A stretch of 5,488 bases of DNA from assembly GCA_016928525.1 (NCBI GenBank), contig JAFGKO010000107.1, positions 1 through 5,488 of the forward strand. Direction: 5' to 3'. Positions 1 to 4,874 of this stretch are shown here, in pieces; position 1 is the stretch's first letter; every line of letters starts with the position of its first letter. The notes under the pieces are model-generated. The model saw nothing but the letters and a program-made list of their open reading frames with translations, was not told where the DNA came from and searched no databases. This DNA is from Anaerolineales bacterium (GTDB lineage Bacteria > Chloroflexota > Anaerolineae > Anaerolineales > Villigracilaceae). The position numbers were made by a program, and so were the translations under genes.

Positions 1-8
1 CGGGAATA

Positions 9-22
9 GCAAATCGCAAATC
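9..22. repeat. short direct repeat in the leader of the lipid kinase gene
   Basis: Two tandem copies of GCAAATC (9-15 and 16-22) are followed by a partial third copy (AAATC-like, then AAAAG). The leader up to the ATG at 35 has no purine-rich Shine-Dalgarno sequence; the bases just before the start are AGTTACAAC. The repeat probably continues upstream outside the window. Only two full copies are visible, so this is weak evidence of a repeat tract. Confidence 0.35.
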
Positions 23-34
23 AAAAGTTACAAC

Positions 35-424
35 ATGAAATCATTCTTCTTCTCCCGCATCCGATCCTTCGGCTACGCTTTTCGCGGCTGGTGGCATGTC
101 ATCCGCACGCAACAGAATGCCTGGATCCATGCCATTGTCTCGACGGCGGTGTTCATCGTCGGCTTGTGGCTGGGGCTGCCACCGCGCGACTGGGCCGTGC
201 TGCTGTTGACCATCGCCATGGTCTGGGCGGCGGAGTTTTTCAACACGGCCATCGAGGCAGTTGTAGATTTAGCCAGCCCGGCCAATCACCCGTTGGCTAA
301 AGTAGGTAAGGACGTGGGGGCAGCCGCGGTCTTGATCGCGGCGCTGGCAGCAATCGGGATTGGACTCTTGATCCTTGGCCCGCCATTATGGGAGCGGATA
401 AAGGTTTGGTTCAGTTTTCAGTAA
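35..424 (+). CDS. dgkA: Diacylglycerol kinase / undecaprenol kinase family protein
   Basis: Small integral membrane kinase of 129 aa, close to the usual 120-130 aa of the prokaryotic DgkA family. The family phosphorylates diacylglycerol (proteobacterial type) or undecaprenol (Gram-positive type) with ATP at the cytoplasmic membrane, recycling lipid carriers for the envelope. The family signature is visible at residues 67-78: E67-F-F-N70-T-A-I-E74-A-V-V-D78, where E67, N70 and E74 match the catalytic and metal-binding E69, N72 and E76 of E. coli DgkA. K92-D93 matches the conserved KD before the last helix. Three membrane segments lie at about 33-48, 52-68 and 95-117, after an amphipathic N-terminus (RSFGYAFRGWWHVIRTQ) typical of the family. 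The start is chosen because this N-terminus begins where the family does, although no Shine-Dalgarno is seen. The last two codons and the stop lie inside an inverted-repeat element. The substrate (undecaprenol or diacylglycerol) cannot be told from sequence alone. Confidence 0.93.
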   Translation: MKSFFFSRIRSFGYAFRGWWHVIRTQQNAWIHAIVSTAVFIVGLWLGLPPRDWAVLLLTIAMVWAAEFFNTAIEAVVDLASPANHPLAKVGKDVGAAAVLIAALAAIGIGLLILGPPLWERIKVWFSFQ

Positions 425-506
425 ATCACGAATTGTTTCGGAGTGCGGACTTTAGTCCGCTTATGCTTGGAAAAACAACCGACTAAAATAACTGTGATTT
501 ACTGAA
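417..506. repeat. 90-bp palindromic element with 13-bp terminal inverted repeats (MITE-like)
   Basis: TTCAGTAAATCAC (417-429) is an exact inverted copy of GTGATTTACTGAA (494-506). Nested inside are TTGTTT (433-438) with AAACAA (473-478), and a central hairpin GCGGAC-TTTA-GTCCGC (445-460). The element fills most of the gap between dgkA and the TIM-barrel gene, and its left end supplies the last two codons and stop of dgkA. There is no room for a transposase, so it would be non-autonomous. No clear target-site duplication is visible in the flanks. The folded RNA could also act as a 3' stabiliser or weak terminator for dgkA. Its class is inferred; the repeats themselves are directly seen. Confidence 0.7.
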
Positions 507-517
507 TTTAAGAAGTT

Positions 518-522
518 AGGAG
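518..522 (+). promoter_or_regulatory. Shine-Dalgarno AGGAG for the TIM-barrel gene
   Basis: AGGAG lies 7 nt before the ATG at 530 and supports that start. It sits just downstream of the 90-bp inverted-repeat element, which therefore left this ribosome binding site intact. Confidence 0.8.
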
Positions 523-529
523 ATTTGGT

Positions 530-1378
530 ATGACTTTATCGTTTCAGTTTGGTACCGTTGGTTCCCCTATTGGCACGCCCAAGAAACCGGGCGGCTCGGT
601 AGGCGCGATTGAATTCAGCAAATCCCTCGGGTTGGAAGCGCTTGAATTGGGCTGGGTGCGCGCAGTGCGCGTCAGTGAAGAGACCTGCGCTGCGATCAAG
701 GCAGCTGGAACAGAGCAAGGCGTTTCCCTGAGCGTGCATGCGCCTTACTTTATCAACCTGAACGCGGACGATGAAGAATGGCCCAAGTCCCGCCAGCGGC
801 TGATGGACGCGGCCCATTACGGGAACCTAGCTGGCTGCACCGACATCATCTTTCACCCCGGTTCGTATTTCGAGCGCCCGCCCGAAGAAGTGCTGAAAGT
901 TGCCATCCCGCGCTTGCAGGGTTGCGTAGACGAACTGCGCGCGGCGGGCAACCCGGTGACATTACGCCCGGAGACGATGGGTAAATCCGCCATGCTTGGC
1001 TCGCTGGAAGACACACTCGAAATGGGCAAAGCCATCGATGGTGTGGAACCTTGCCTTGACTTCGCCCATCTGCACGCCCGTCCCGGCGATGGAACCGTCA
1101 ACACCTACGATGAGTGGTCGAGCTATCTGGAAATGTATAGTAAAGCACTGGGGAAAAAATCCTTGAAACGCTTGCACATCCATCTTTCGGGTATCGAGTA
1201 CGGGCCCAAGGGTGAGAAGAACCACCTGAAACTGGAAGAAGCGGACTTAGATCTATTTGCCCTCTTTCGCACTTTGAAAGACTTTGGCTGCGCCGGGCGT
1301 ATCCTGTGCGAGAGTCCCATCATGGAAGAAGATGCGCTTAATATGATGAAAGCCTGGAAGGAAGTCAGCGGAGAATAG
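530..1378 (+). CDS. TIM-barrel protein of the AP endonuclease 2 / endonuclease IV superfamily
   Basis: 282 aa, the size of endonuclease IV (Nfo, about 285 aa), a zinc-dependent enzyme that cleaves DNA 5' to abasic sites in base-excision repair. Strand-end metal ligands can be traced in order: H70 (HAPY), H109 (FHPGSY), E148 (RPETMG, in place of the Nfo LENTAG), D177 and H180 (CLDFAH), H216 (LHIHLSG), H232 (EKNH) and E261 (CESP). The Nfo motif D-x-H that gives the D229/H231 ligands is not intact: the region reads GEKNH, so the aspartate is replaced by K230 or, with a one-residue shift, by E229. This HxSGIEYGxKGEKNH pattern is how I remember a divergent, mostly archaeal-like branch of COG0648. 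The fold and metal site are well supported. Activity on abasic DNA is probable but not proven, and a sugar-isomerase-like role in the same superfamily is the main alternative. Start: ATG with a good AGGAG 7 nt upstream. The nearest neighbour downstream is convergent. Confidence 0.85.
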   Translation: MTLSFQFGTVGSPIGTPKKPGGSVGAIEFSKSLGLEALELGWVRAVRVSEETCAAIKAAGTEQGVSLSVHAPYFINLNADDEEWPKSRQRLMDAAHYGNLAGCTDIIFHPGSYFERPPEEVLKVAIPRLQGCVDELRAAGNPVTLRPETMGKSAMLGSLEDTLEMGKAIDGVEPCLDFAHLHARPGDGTVNTYDEWSSYLEMYSKALGKKSLKRLHIHLSGIEYGPKGEKNHLKLEEADLDLFALFRTLKDFGCAGRILCESPIMEEDALNMMKAWKEVSGE

Positions 1379-1467
1379 CGAGAGTTGGGACGAAAAGTCA
1401 ACACTCTGATTTTGCCGAATGTTTTTGGTATCTTTTCGCGAACTGTGTAAGTTCTATGTCTGATGAA

Positions 1468-1479
1468 ATTCTTAAGAAT
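1468..1479. promoter_or_regulatory. 12-bp perfect palindrome ATTCTTAAGAAT
   Basis: A perfect two-fold symmetric 12-mer lying directly against the 14-bp hairpin that follows, in the convergent gap between the TIM-barrel gene and the protease gene. A second short palindrome, TTCGCGAA, is at 1435-1442. Neither sits in front of a visible gene, so an operator role is not supported. They may belong to the terminator region or be remnants of a repeat. Confidence 0.3.
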
Positions 1480-1517
1480 ACAGACCCTCGTGCACGTTGA
1501 TTCGCAAGAGGGTCTGT
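1480..1517. terminator. Hairpin between convergent genes, possible bidirectional terminator
   Basis: ACAGACCCTCGTGC (1480-1493) pairs with GCAAGAGGGTCTGT (1504-1517): 14 positions with one mismatch and a 10-nt loop. On the plus strand it is followed by TTTC only, and on the minus strand by TATTCTTAAG, so neither side has a strong U-run. It lies about 100 bp past the TIM-barrel gene stop and about 115 bp past the protease stop, the expected place for a shared terminator of convergent genes. The rest of 1379-1633 holds no gene that I can support. Confidence 0.5.
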
Positions 1518-1633
1518 TTCGAGAGCCAATAACGATATTCAATCACAATATGGAAAGTAAAGTTTTTGGCCTCTACGATAGCAACTCGGGGATATACGCT
1601 TGGGCTCCAGTTGGTTTATCTATTTGTGTGGAA

Positions 1634-2968
1634 TTATTCTCCTGCGGCGGCTTCGGCATCCACCAGGCCGTGACCGAAGAACGAGGTGTGGCCGTTGTTC
1701 CCATAGCAATGCCGAGGATCACCAGGAAGCTGAACGGGTGGGCAAGAGAGCTGCTGCGTCGTTCGTTGTACAGCTGCCTTGATTGCGCCGGGGCTCCAGC
1801 CAGGATGCATCTGCTTGACCAGAGCGGCAACTCCTGCGGCGTGCGGAGCCGCCATTGAGGTGCCGTTTAAGTAGACATATCCACCGCCGCCATCAGTGGT
1901 AGTGATACCAGGATAGAAGGCATTGAGTGGGTCATAGCCGTTCCAGATTTCTGAATTGAAGGGAACCGCTCCAAGCACGGCATCCTGAACGGTGCCGGTT
2001 GCTCGGAAATAATCCCCACCAGGAGCGGCTACATCCACGCGGGACATGCCCACGCTTGAATAATCGGCGATCCACAGGTCATAGCCAGGGTAACCAATAG
2101 GACCGGTGGCAGAAACGGTCAGCACGCCAGGCAGTTCGGCCGGAGCCACGCGACAGTTGTTCTGTACGTAGCGCTCCTCTTCCGATCCCGGAGGCCAGTC
2201 AGGGCTAATATCATCGAAGACCGGGTGTTGTAAATCGGCCTGTTCGTTGCCAGCTGATGCAACAATCAACACACCTTTCTGTTGGGCGTAGCGAGCGGCG
2301 GCCTCCAGTTCCTTGAGAATAGCCTTTTGTTCTTTCTCAGACTTACAATAGTACAAGTAGGGATCTGCAAACAGGCTCAAATTGACGATGTCGATGTCGT
2401 TGTCGCCAGCATAACGCAGCGCGACGGCAACTGAGTCAGCGAAGCAGTAGCCTGCTTCGGTACAAGCTTTCAGCGCCACGATAGTGGCTTCGGGCGCCAC
2501 ACCAGCGATGCCTATGCCATTAATCGGTGCGGCTACTGTTGAGGCAGTGTGAGTACCATGCCCGCTCAGGTCTTGCACGGCGGCCTTGTTGGAGCAATCG
2601 CCATTAGCAATCTCGGCCGGATTGGCGGTAGGCGTATCATCATAGATAAATGAGCATGAACGGTCTACATCGAGGTTGGGTGCGATGTCAGGATGGGTGA
2701 AATCAACACCGCTGTCGATCATGCCTACGGTGACACCCGCTCCGGTGGCGGTAGCATAGCTACCACTGTCAGTGGCATTAATGATGGCCATATCCCACTG
2801 GCAGACACCCAGTGGTTCACTATTGGGTACGCCAAATACGCCAGCGTACAGGTCGGTACAGATGTCAACCAACTCATTTGGGGGGACAGCAGCCAGTGCT
2901 GAGGTAGTCAGTGCAATCAAAGCTGTAGCGACGATAGTTACCACCATGATCAATTTCCAACGTTTCAT
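1634..2968 (-). CDS. Secreted subtilisin-like serine protease (peptidase S8)
   Basis: 444 aa from the chosen start. An upstream in-frame ATG at 3016 would add 16 residues, but the ATG at 2968 has AAAGGAGAG 7 nt upstream and begins a clean signal peptide: MKRWK, a hydrophobic core at about 7-21, then SALA-A with likely cleavage after A26. The catalytic triad is complete: D85 (MIDSGVDFTHPDI), H137 (GHGTH) and S371 (NGTSMAAPH), with oxyanion-hole N241 (SAGNE). The stretch QWDMAIINATDSG (about 57-69) matches the start of a mature subtilase domain, so only about 30 residues separate it from the signal peptide. That is too short for a standard I9 inhibitor prodomain. Ten cysteines (37, 56, 105, 125, 169, 175, 208, 272, 409, 421) suggest up to five disulfides, fitting an exported protein. 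There is no C-terminal anchor, repeat or sorting domain, so it should be released or only loosely attached. Likely role: extracellular protein degradation. Substrate unknown. It runs opposite to both flanking genes. Confidence 0.95.
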   Translation of the reverse strand: MKRWKLIMVVTIVATALIALTTSALAAVPPNELVDICTDLYAGVFGVPNSEPLGVCQWDMAIINATDSGSYATATGAGVTVGMIDSGVDFTHPDIAPNLDVDRSCSFIYDDTPTANPAEIANGDCSNKAAVQDLSGHGTHTASTVAAPINGIGIAGVAPEATIVALKACTEAGYCFADSVAVALRYAGDNDIDIVNLSLFADPYLYYCKSEKEQKAILKELEAAARYAQQKGVLIVASAGNEQADLQHPVFDDISPDWPPGSEEERYVQNNCRVAPAELPGVLTVSATGPIGYPGYDLWIADYSSVGMSRVDVAAPGGDYFRATGTVQDAVLGAVPFNSEIWNGYDPLNAFYPGITTTDGGGGYVYLNGTSMAAPHAAGVAALVKQMHPGWSPGAIKAAVQRTTQQLSCPPVQLPGDPRHCYGNNGHTSFFGHGLVDAEAAAGE

Positions 2969-3286
2969 ATTTTTTCTCTCCTTTATTTGTGCGGATAAAA
3001 TAGACCCGAGTTGCAATCATAACGAATTTGGAAGATCCACAGGGCAAGTCCATTTCACAGTGCAATAGAATGTGCGGCAACGCTTTTGTTTTCAGGCAAT
3101 TGGTTTTTCTGGCAGTGAAGTTCTGTGTCCAACCCTATCGCTGATGCTAATTGAAAAAGTTTGGCAAACATACAGGCACCAAATGAGACAATCTTTATAT
3201 AAATCATCTTATTGTAATGGCACTATACACCATAAATAGCTTTCATACAAGTAGTAATCTGATGAATTTATTAGTAGAATTGTCCT
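2969..3286. promoter_or_regulatory. AT-rich divergent intergenic region between the protease and lipM genes
   Basis: 318 bp with no gene. On the protease side the minus strand has the ribosome binding site AAAGGAGAG (2976-2984) and a possible -10 box TATGAT (3016-3021), which would give a leader of about 40 nt; no well-spaced -35 accompanies it (TTGCCC at 3042-3047 is 20 bp away). The right half (about 3140-3286) is clearly richer in A and T than the coding parts and holds TTTATATAAA (3194-3203), a 10-bp palindrome. It must contain promoters for both divergent genes, but their boundaries cannot be fixed by eye. Confidence 0.45.
2976..2984 (-). promoter_or_regulatory. Shine-Dalgarno AAAGGAGAG deciding the protease start
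   Basis: A strong purine-rich site 7 nt before the ATG at 2968 on the minus strand. It lies inside the longer frame that begins at 3016, and so argues against that longer start. Confidence 0.85.
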
Positions 3287-3295
3287 ATGACAATT
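3275..3295 (+). promoter_or_regulatory. Inverted repeat over the lipM start codon, with a possible leaderless -10 box
   Basis: AATTGTC (3278-3284), loop CTAT, GACAATT (3289-3295) is a perfect 7-bp inverted repeat whose loop holds the first two bases of the ATG at 3287. No Shine-Dalgarno is present (AGAATTGTCCT precedes the ATG). TAGAAT (3275-3280) matches a -10 box at 5 of 6 positions and would place the transcript start at or beside the ATG, giving a leaderless mRNA; the -35 is weak (TAGTAA, 3252-3257). Either a DNA operator or an RNA hairpin is possible. The symmetry is seen; its function is inferred. Confidence 0.4.
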
Positions 3296-4099
3296 TGGCG
3301 ATTACTTACTACCCCTCCCGCGCGTGGCGCATGGAACATGGCCGTGGACGAAGCCATCCTCGAGCATGTGGAACACGGCAAAACGTTCCCAACGTTGCGA
3401 TTATATGCCTGGGACCCACCTTGTCTCTCGCTCGGTCGGGCGCAGCCCTTCATGGATGTGGACACCACCCGCCTGGAAGCTCGTGGCTGGGACGTGGTGC
3501 GGCGCATGACCGGCGGGCGCGCCATCCTCCACACGGACGAGTTGACCTACTCCGTTACCGGCCCTGCTGACGAGCCGCGACTGGTCGGCACAGTACTTGA
3601 ATCCTATAACCGCCTGGCGAGGGCCCTGTTGGCTGCCGTACAGGATTTGAGTTTGCCGGTAGAGATGAAGGAAGGCAAAGCAGAGAACGATGGACAGCCT
3701 AACCCGGTCTGTTTCGAAGTGCCTTCGACATATGAGATTACAGTGGGCGGAAAGAAGTTGATCGGCTCGGCCCAGGCGCGCCGTAAAGACGGTGTGCTCC
3801 AGCACGGGTCGCTGCCCCTGACCGGCGACCTGACGCGTATCTGCCTGGCGCTGGTTTTCCCGGACGAGCCCACCAGAGAGGCAGCTATGGGACGACTGCT
3901 GGCGCGCGCGACGACGGTGGAGTCCGTTTTAGGGCAACAAGTGGCCTGGGGAACCGCCGCGCAGGCCTTTGTCCGGGCGTTCGAAGCGCAGTTGGGATTG
4001 GAACTCGAAGCGGGGGAATTGTCCGAGTCTGAACTAGCGCGCGCAGAAGAACTTGTTCGTGAGAAATACGCGCATCCGTCCTGGACAGAGAGGATATAG
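3287..4099 (+). CDS. lipM: LipM-type octanoyltransferase (BPL/LplA/LipB catalytic family)
   Basis: 270 aa, close to the 278 aa of B. subtilis LipM. Members transfer octanoyl from acyl carrier protein to a lysine of GcvH (LipM) or attach free lipoate using ATP (LplA), supplying lipoyl groups to 2-oxoacid dehydrogenases and the glycine cleavage system in the cytoplasm. Visible motifs: N-terminal WRLLTTPPARGAWNMAVDEA (4-23), family motif RRMTGGRAILH (72-82) followed by DELTYSV, then VCFEVPSTYE (141-150) with C142, and KKLIGSAQ (156-163) with K157, followed by LQHGSLPL. A cysteine in the CFE-PS-YE context is the LipM nucleophile (C150 in B. subtilis), and the RR-TGGRA-LH form is also LipM-like, so I favour octanoyltransferase over lipoate ligase. 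The C-terminal part (about 190-270) is helical and lacks a separate accessory domain typical of full LplA. The start is fixed by the conserved WRL N-terminus even though no Shine-Dalgarno is seen. LipL amidotransferase is the closest alternative. Confidence 0.88.
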   Translation: MTIWRLLTTPPARGAWNMAVDEAILEHVEHGKTFPTLRLYAWDPPCLSLGRAQPFMDVDTTRLEARGWDVVRRMTGGRAILHTDELTYSVTGPADEPRLVGTVLESYNRLARALLAAVQDLSLPVEMKEGKAENDGQPNPVCFEVPSTYEITVGGKKLIGSAQARRKDGVLQHGSLPLTGDLTRICLALVFPDEPTREAAMGRLLARATTVESVLGQQVAWGTAAQAFVRAFEAQLGLELEAGELSESELARAEELVREKYAHPSWTERI

Positions 4100-4105
4100 C
4101 CCTAT

Positions 4106-4183
4106 TGTCGTTCTGAACGACCGAAGGGAGTGAAGAATCCCCGCGCTGCGCGCGGGAGACTCTTCGCTACGCTCAGAGTGACA
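4106..4183. repeat. Dispersed imperfect palindromic repeat, 78 bp
   Basis: The outer ends are inverted: TGTCGTTCTGAACGA on the left and TCAGAGTGACA on the right, whose complement reads TGTCACTCTGA. The arms continue with GAAGAATCCC and GGGAGACTCTTC and meet in a 7-bp stem CCCGCGC-TGC-GCGCGGG (4140-4156). The TTCTGA...GAAGAATC style of repeat is, from memory, very common between genes in Chloroflexi and some other environmental bacteria. It starts 7 bp after the lipM stop. Copy number in this genome cannot be seen here. Confidence 0.7.
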
Positions 4184-4185
4184 GA

Positions 4186-4220
4186 AGAGCACCCCGTGAA
4201 TTTCACGGGGCGCTCTTGTT
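4186..4220. terminator. Strong hairpin, likely bidirectional terminator of lipM and the coiled-coil gene
   Basis: AGAGC-A-CCCCGTGA (4186-4199), loop ATT, then TCACGGGG-C-GCTCT (with one A/C mismatch), followed on the plus strand by TGTT. The stem is GC-rich with 13 paired positions. It lies between the convergent lipM stop (4099) and the minus-strand stop (4225), the expected place for a shared terminator, although the U-runs are short on both strands. Confidence 0.7.
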
Positions 4221-4224
4221 GATG

Positions 4225-4740
4225 CTATTTCTCTTCGCTTTGGCCTTCCGTTGGAACAGAAGCCGGATTTGATGGAGCGGGCGCTGCACGGCGCATGCGT
4301 TCTTCCTCCAGCGCACGAATACCGTTGCGAACCTGGGTGAGGGAACGTTCGAGTTCGTCCTGAAGGCGACCGAGGGTATCGATCACATAATCATCTGCGT
4401 CTTGACGGGTAGCTTCGGCGTCTGCGCGCGCCTGGCTAAGGATCTGCTCGGCGCGGCGCTCGGCTTCCTGGACAATCCCATCCTTTCTGACCAGCCCATC
4501 CGCTTTTTCGCGCGCCAGATCGAGGGTCCGGTTGGCCTCTTCTTGCGCTTGCGCCATCACCCGGTCACGCTGACCGAGTAACTGCTGTGCTTTTTTCACT
4601 TCTTCCGGGATGGCAATGCGCATCTGGTCGATGATGTCCAACATGCGATCTTCATCCACGGCCACATTATGTGTGAAGGGAATGGGTTTCCCATCGTTGA
4701 AGAGTTCTTCCAGGCGGTCGATCAGTTGCAGGATGTCCAT
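4225..4740 (-). CDS. SepIVA/DivIVA-like coiled-coil protein encoded next to coaD
   Basis: 171 aa, soluble: no signal peptide and no membrane segment. The N-terminal part (1-50) has a short MDILQLIDRLEELF helix, a PIPFTHNVAVDED linker, and DRMLDIIDQMRIAIPEEV (31-48). Residues 48-112 are an Ala/Glu/Arg/Gln-rich coiled coil (AQAQEEA, LAREKA, EAERRAEQIL, ARADAEA), then a second helix DDYVIDTLGRLQDELERS (116-133) and a disordered Pro/Ser/Glu tail (152-171). The LIDxxxxAIP segment, the central Ala-rich coil and the terminal YVDxxLxxFxxxL-type helix resemble, from memory, mycobacterial SepIVA (Rv2927c / MSMEG_2416), an essential DivIVA-like septation factor also encoded near coaD, but with a much shorter coil. 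ATP synthase b-subunit hits are likely in automatic annotation; lack of a membrane anchor speaks against that. A role in division or envelope growth is inference. Start: ATG with GGAGGAG close upstream. Transcribed downstream of coaD, 134 bp apart. Confidence 0.8.
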   Translation of the reverse strand: MDILQLIDRLEELFNDGKPIPFTHNVAVDEDRMLDIIDQMRIAIPEEVKKAQQLLGQRDRVMAQAQEEANRTLDLAREKADGLVRKDGIVQEAERRAEQILSQARADAEATRQDADDYVIDTLGRLQDELERSLTQVRNGIRALEEERMRRAAPAPSNPASVPTEGQSEEK

Positions 4741-4743
4741 AGG

Positions 4744-4750
4744 CTCCTCC
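4744..4750 (-). promoter_or_regulatory. Shine-Dalgarno GGAGGAG for the coiled-coil gene
   Basis: GGAGGAG on the minus strand, followed by CCT and the ATG at 4740. It is a strong consensus site with short spacing and supports this start. It contrasts with coaD just upstream, which has none. Confidence 0.8.
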
Positions 4751-4782
4751 GTTTTCCATCCACGGATACCCGATTATCGTTT

Positions 4783-4862
4783 ATACCACGAAGGCACAAA
4801 GTCACGAAGACACTAACAAAACAAATTTGTGACTTTGTGTCTTGGCGTCTTCGTGGTTATAT
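4783..4862. repeat. 80-bp palindromic repeat between coaD and the coiled-coil gene
   Basis: Two stacked arms are inverted: CCACGAAG (4786-4793) with CTTCGTGG (4849-4856), and CACAAAGTCAC (4795-4805) with GTGACTTTGTG (4829-4839). Flanking TTATA/TTATAT extends the outer stem. The left arm also carries a near-direct repeat (CACGAAGGCAC and CACGAAGACAC). The accent on CACGAAGGCACAAAG-type words is typical, from memory, of dispersed repeats in Chloroflexi genomes. In a coaD transcript it would fold into a long hairpin just after the coaD stop, so it could terminate, protect or process the message. Confidence 0.75.
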
Positions 4863-4874
4863 TCTATCCGATTT

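Noticed and set aside
1123..1542. Open frame of 139 codons on the minus strand, antisense to the TIM-barrel gene
   Set aside because: The plus-strand frame carries the conserved metal ligands; this one is arginine- and serine-rich in the manner of an antisense shadow and crosses the hairpin.
1463..1858. Open frame of 131 codons on the plus strand running from the convergent gap into the protease region
   Set aside because: Most of it is antisense to the conserved catalytic-serine end of the protease, it begins beside the hairpin at 1480-1517, has no ribosome binding site, and its translation shows no family features.
2969..3016. Longer protease start at 3016, adding 16 residues
   Set aside because: The strong AAAGGAGAG lies inside this extension and serves the ATG at 2968, which also begins a normal signal peptide.
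3151..3203. sigma-70 promoter for lipM from TTGAAA (3151) and TATATA/TATAAA (3196-3203)
   Set aside because: The boxes are about 40 bp apart, far from the usual 16-18 bp, and chance AT-rich matches are expected here.
3217..3570. Open frame of 117 codons on the plus strand starting in the divergent region
   Set aside because: It overlaps lipM in another frame, its N-terminal part is AT-rich non-coding sequence and the remainder is a frame shadow of lipM.
4225..4740. F0 ATP synthase subunit b as identity of the coiled-coil gene
   Set aside because: There is no N-terminal membrane segment and no ATP synthase genes are nearby; the similarity would be coiled-coil composition only.
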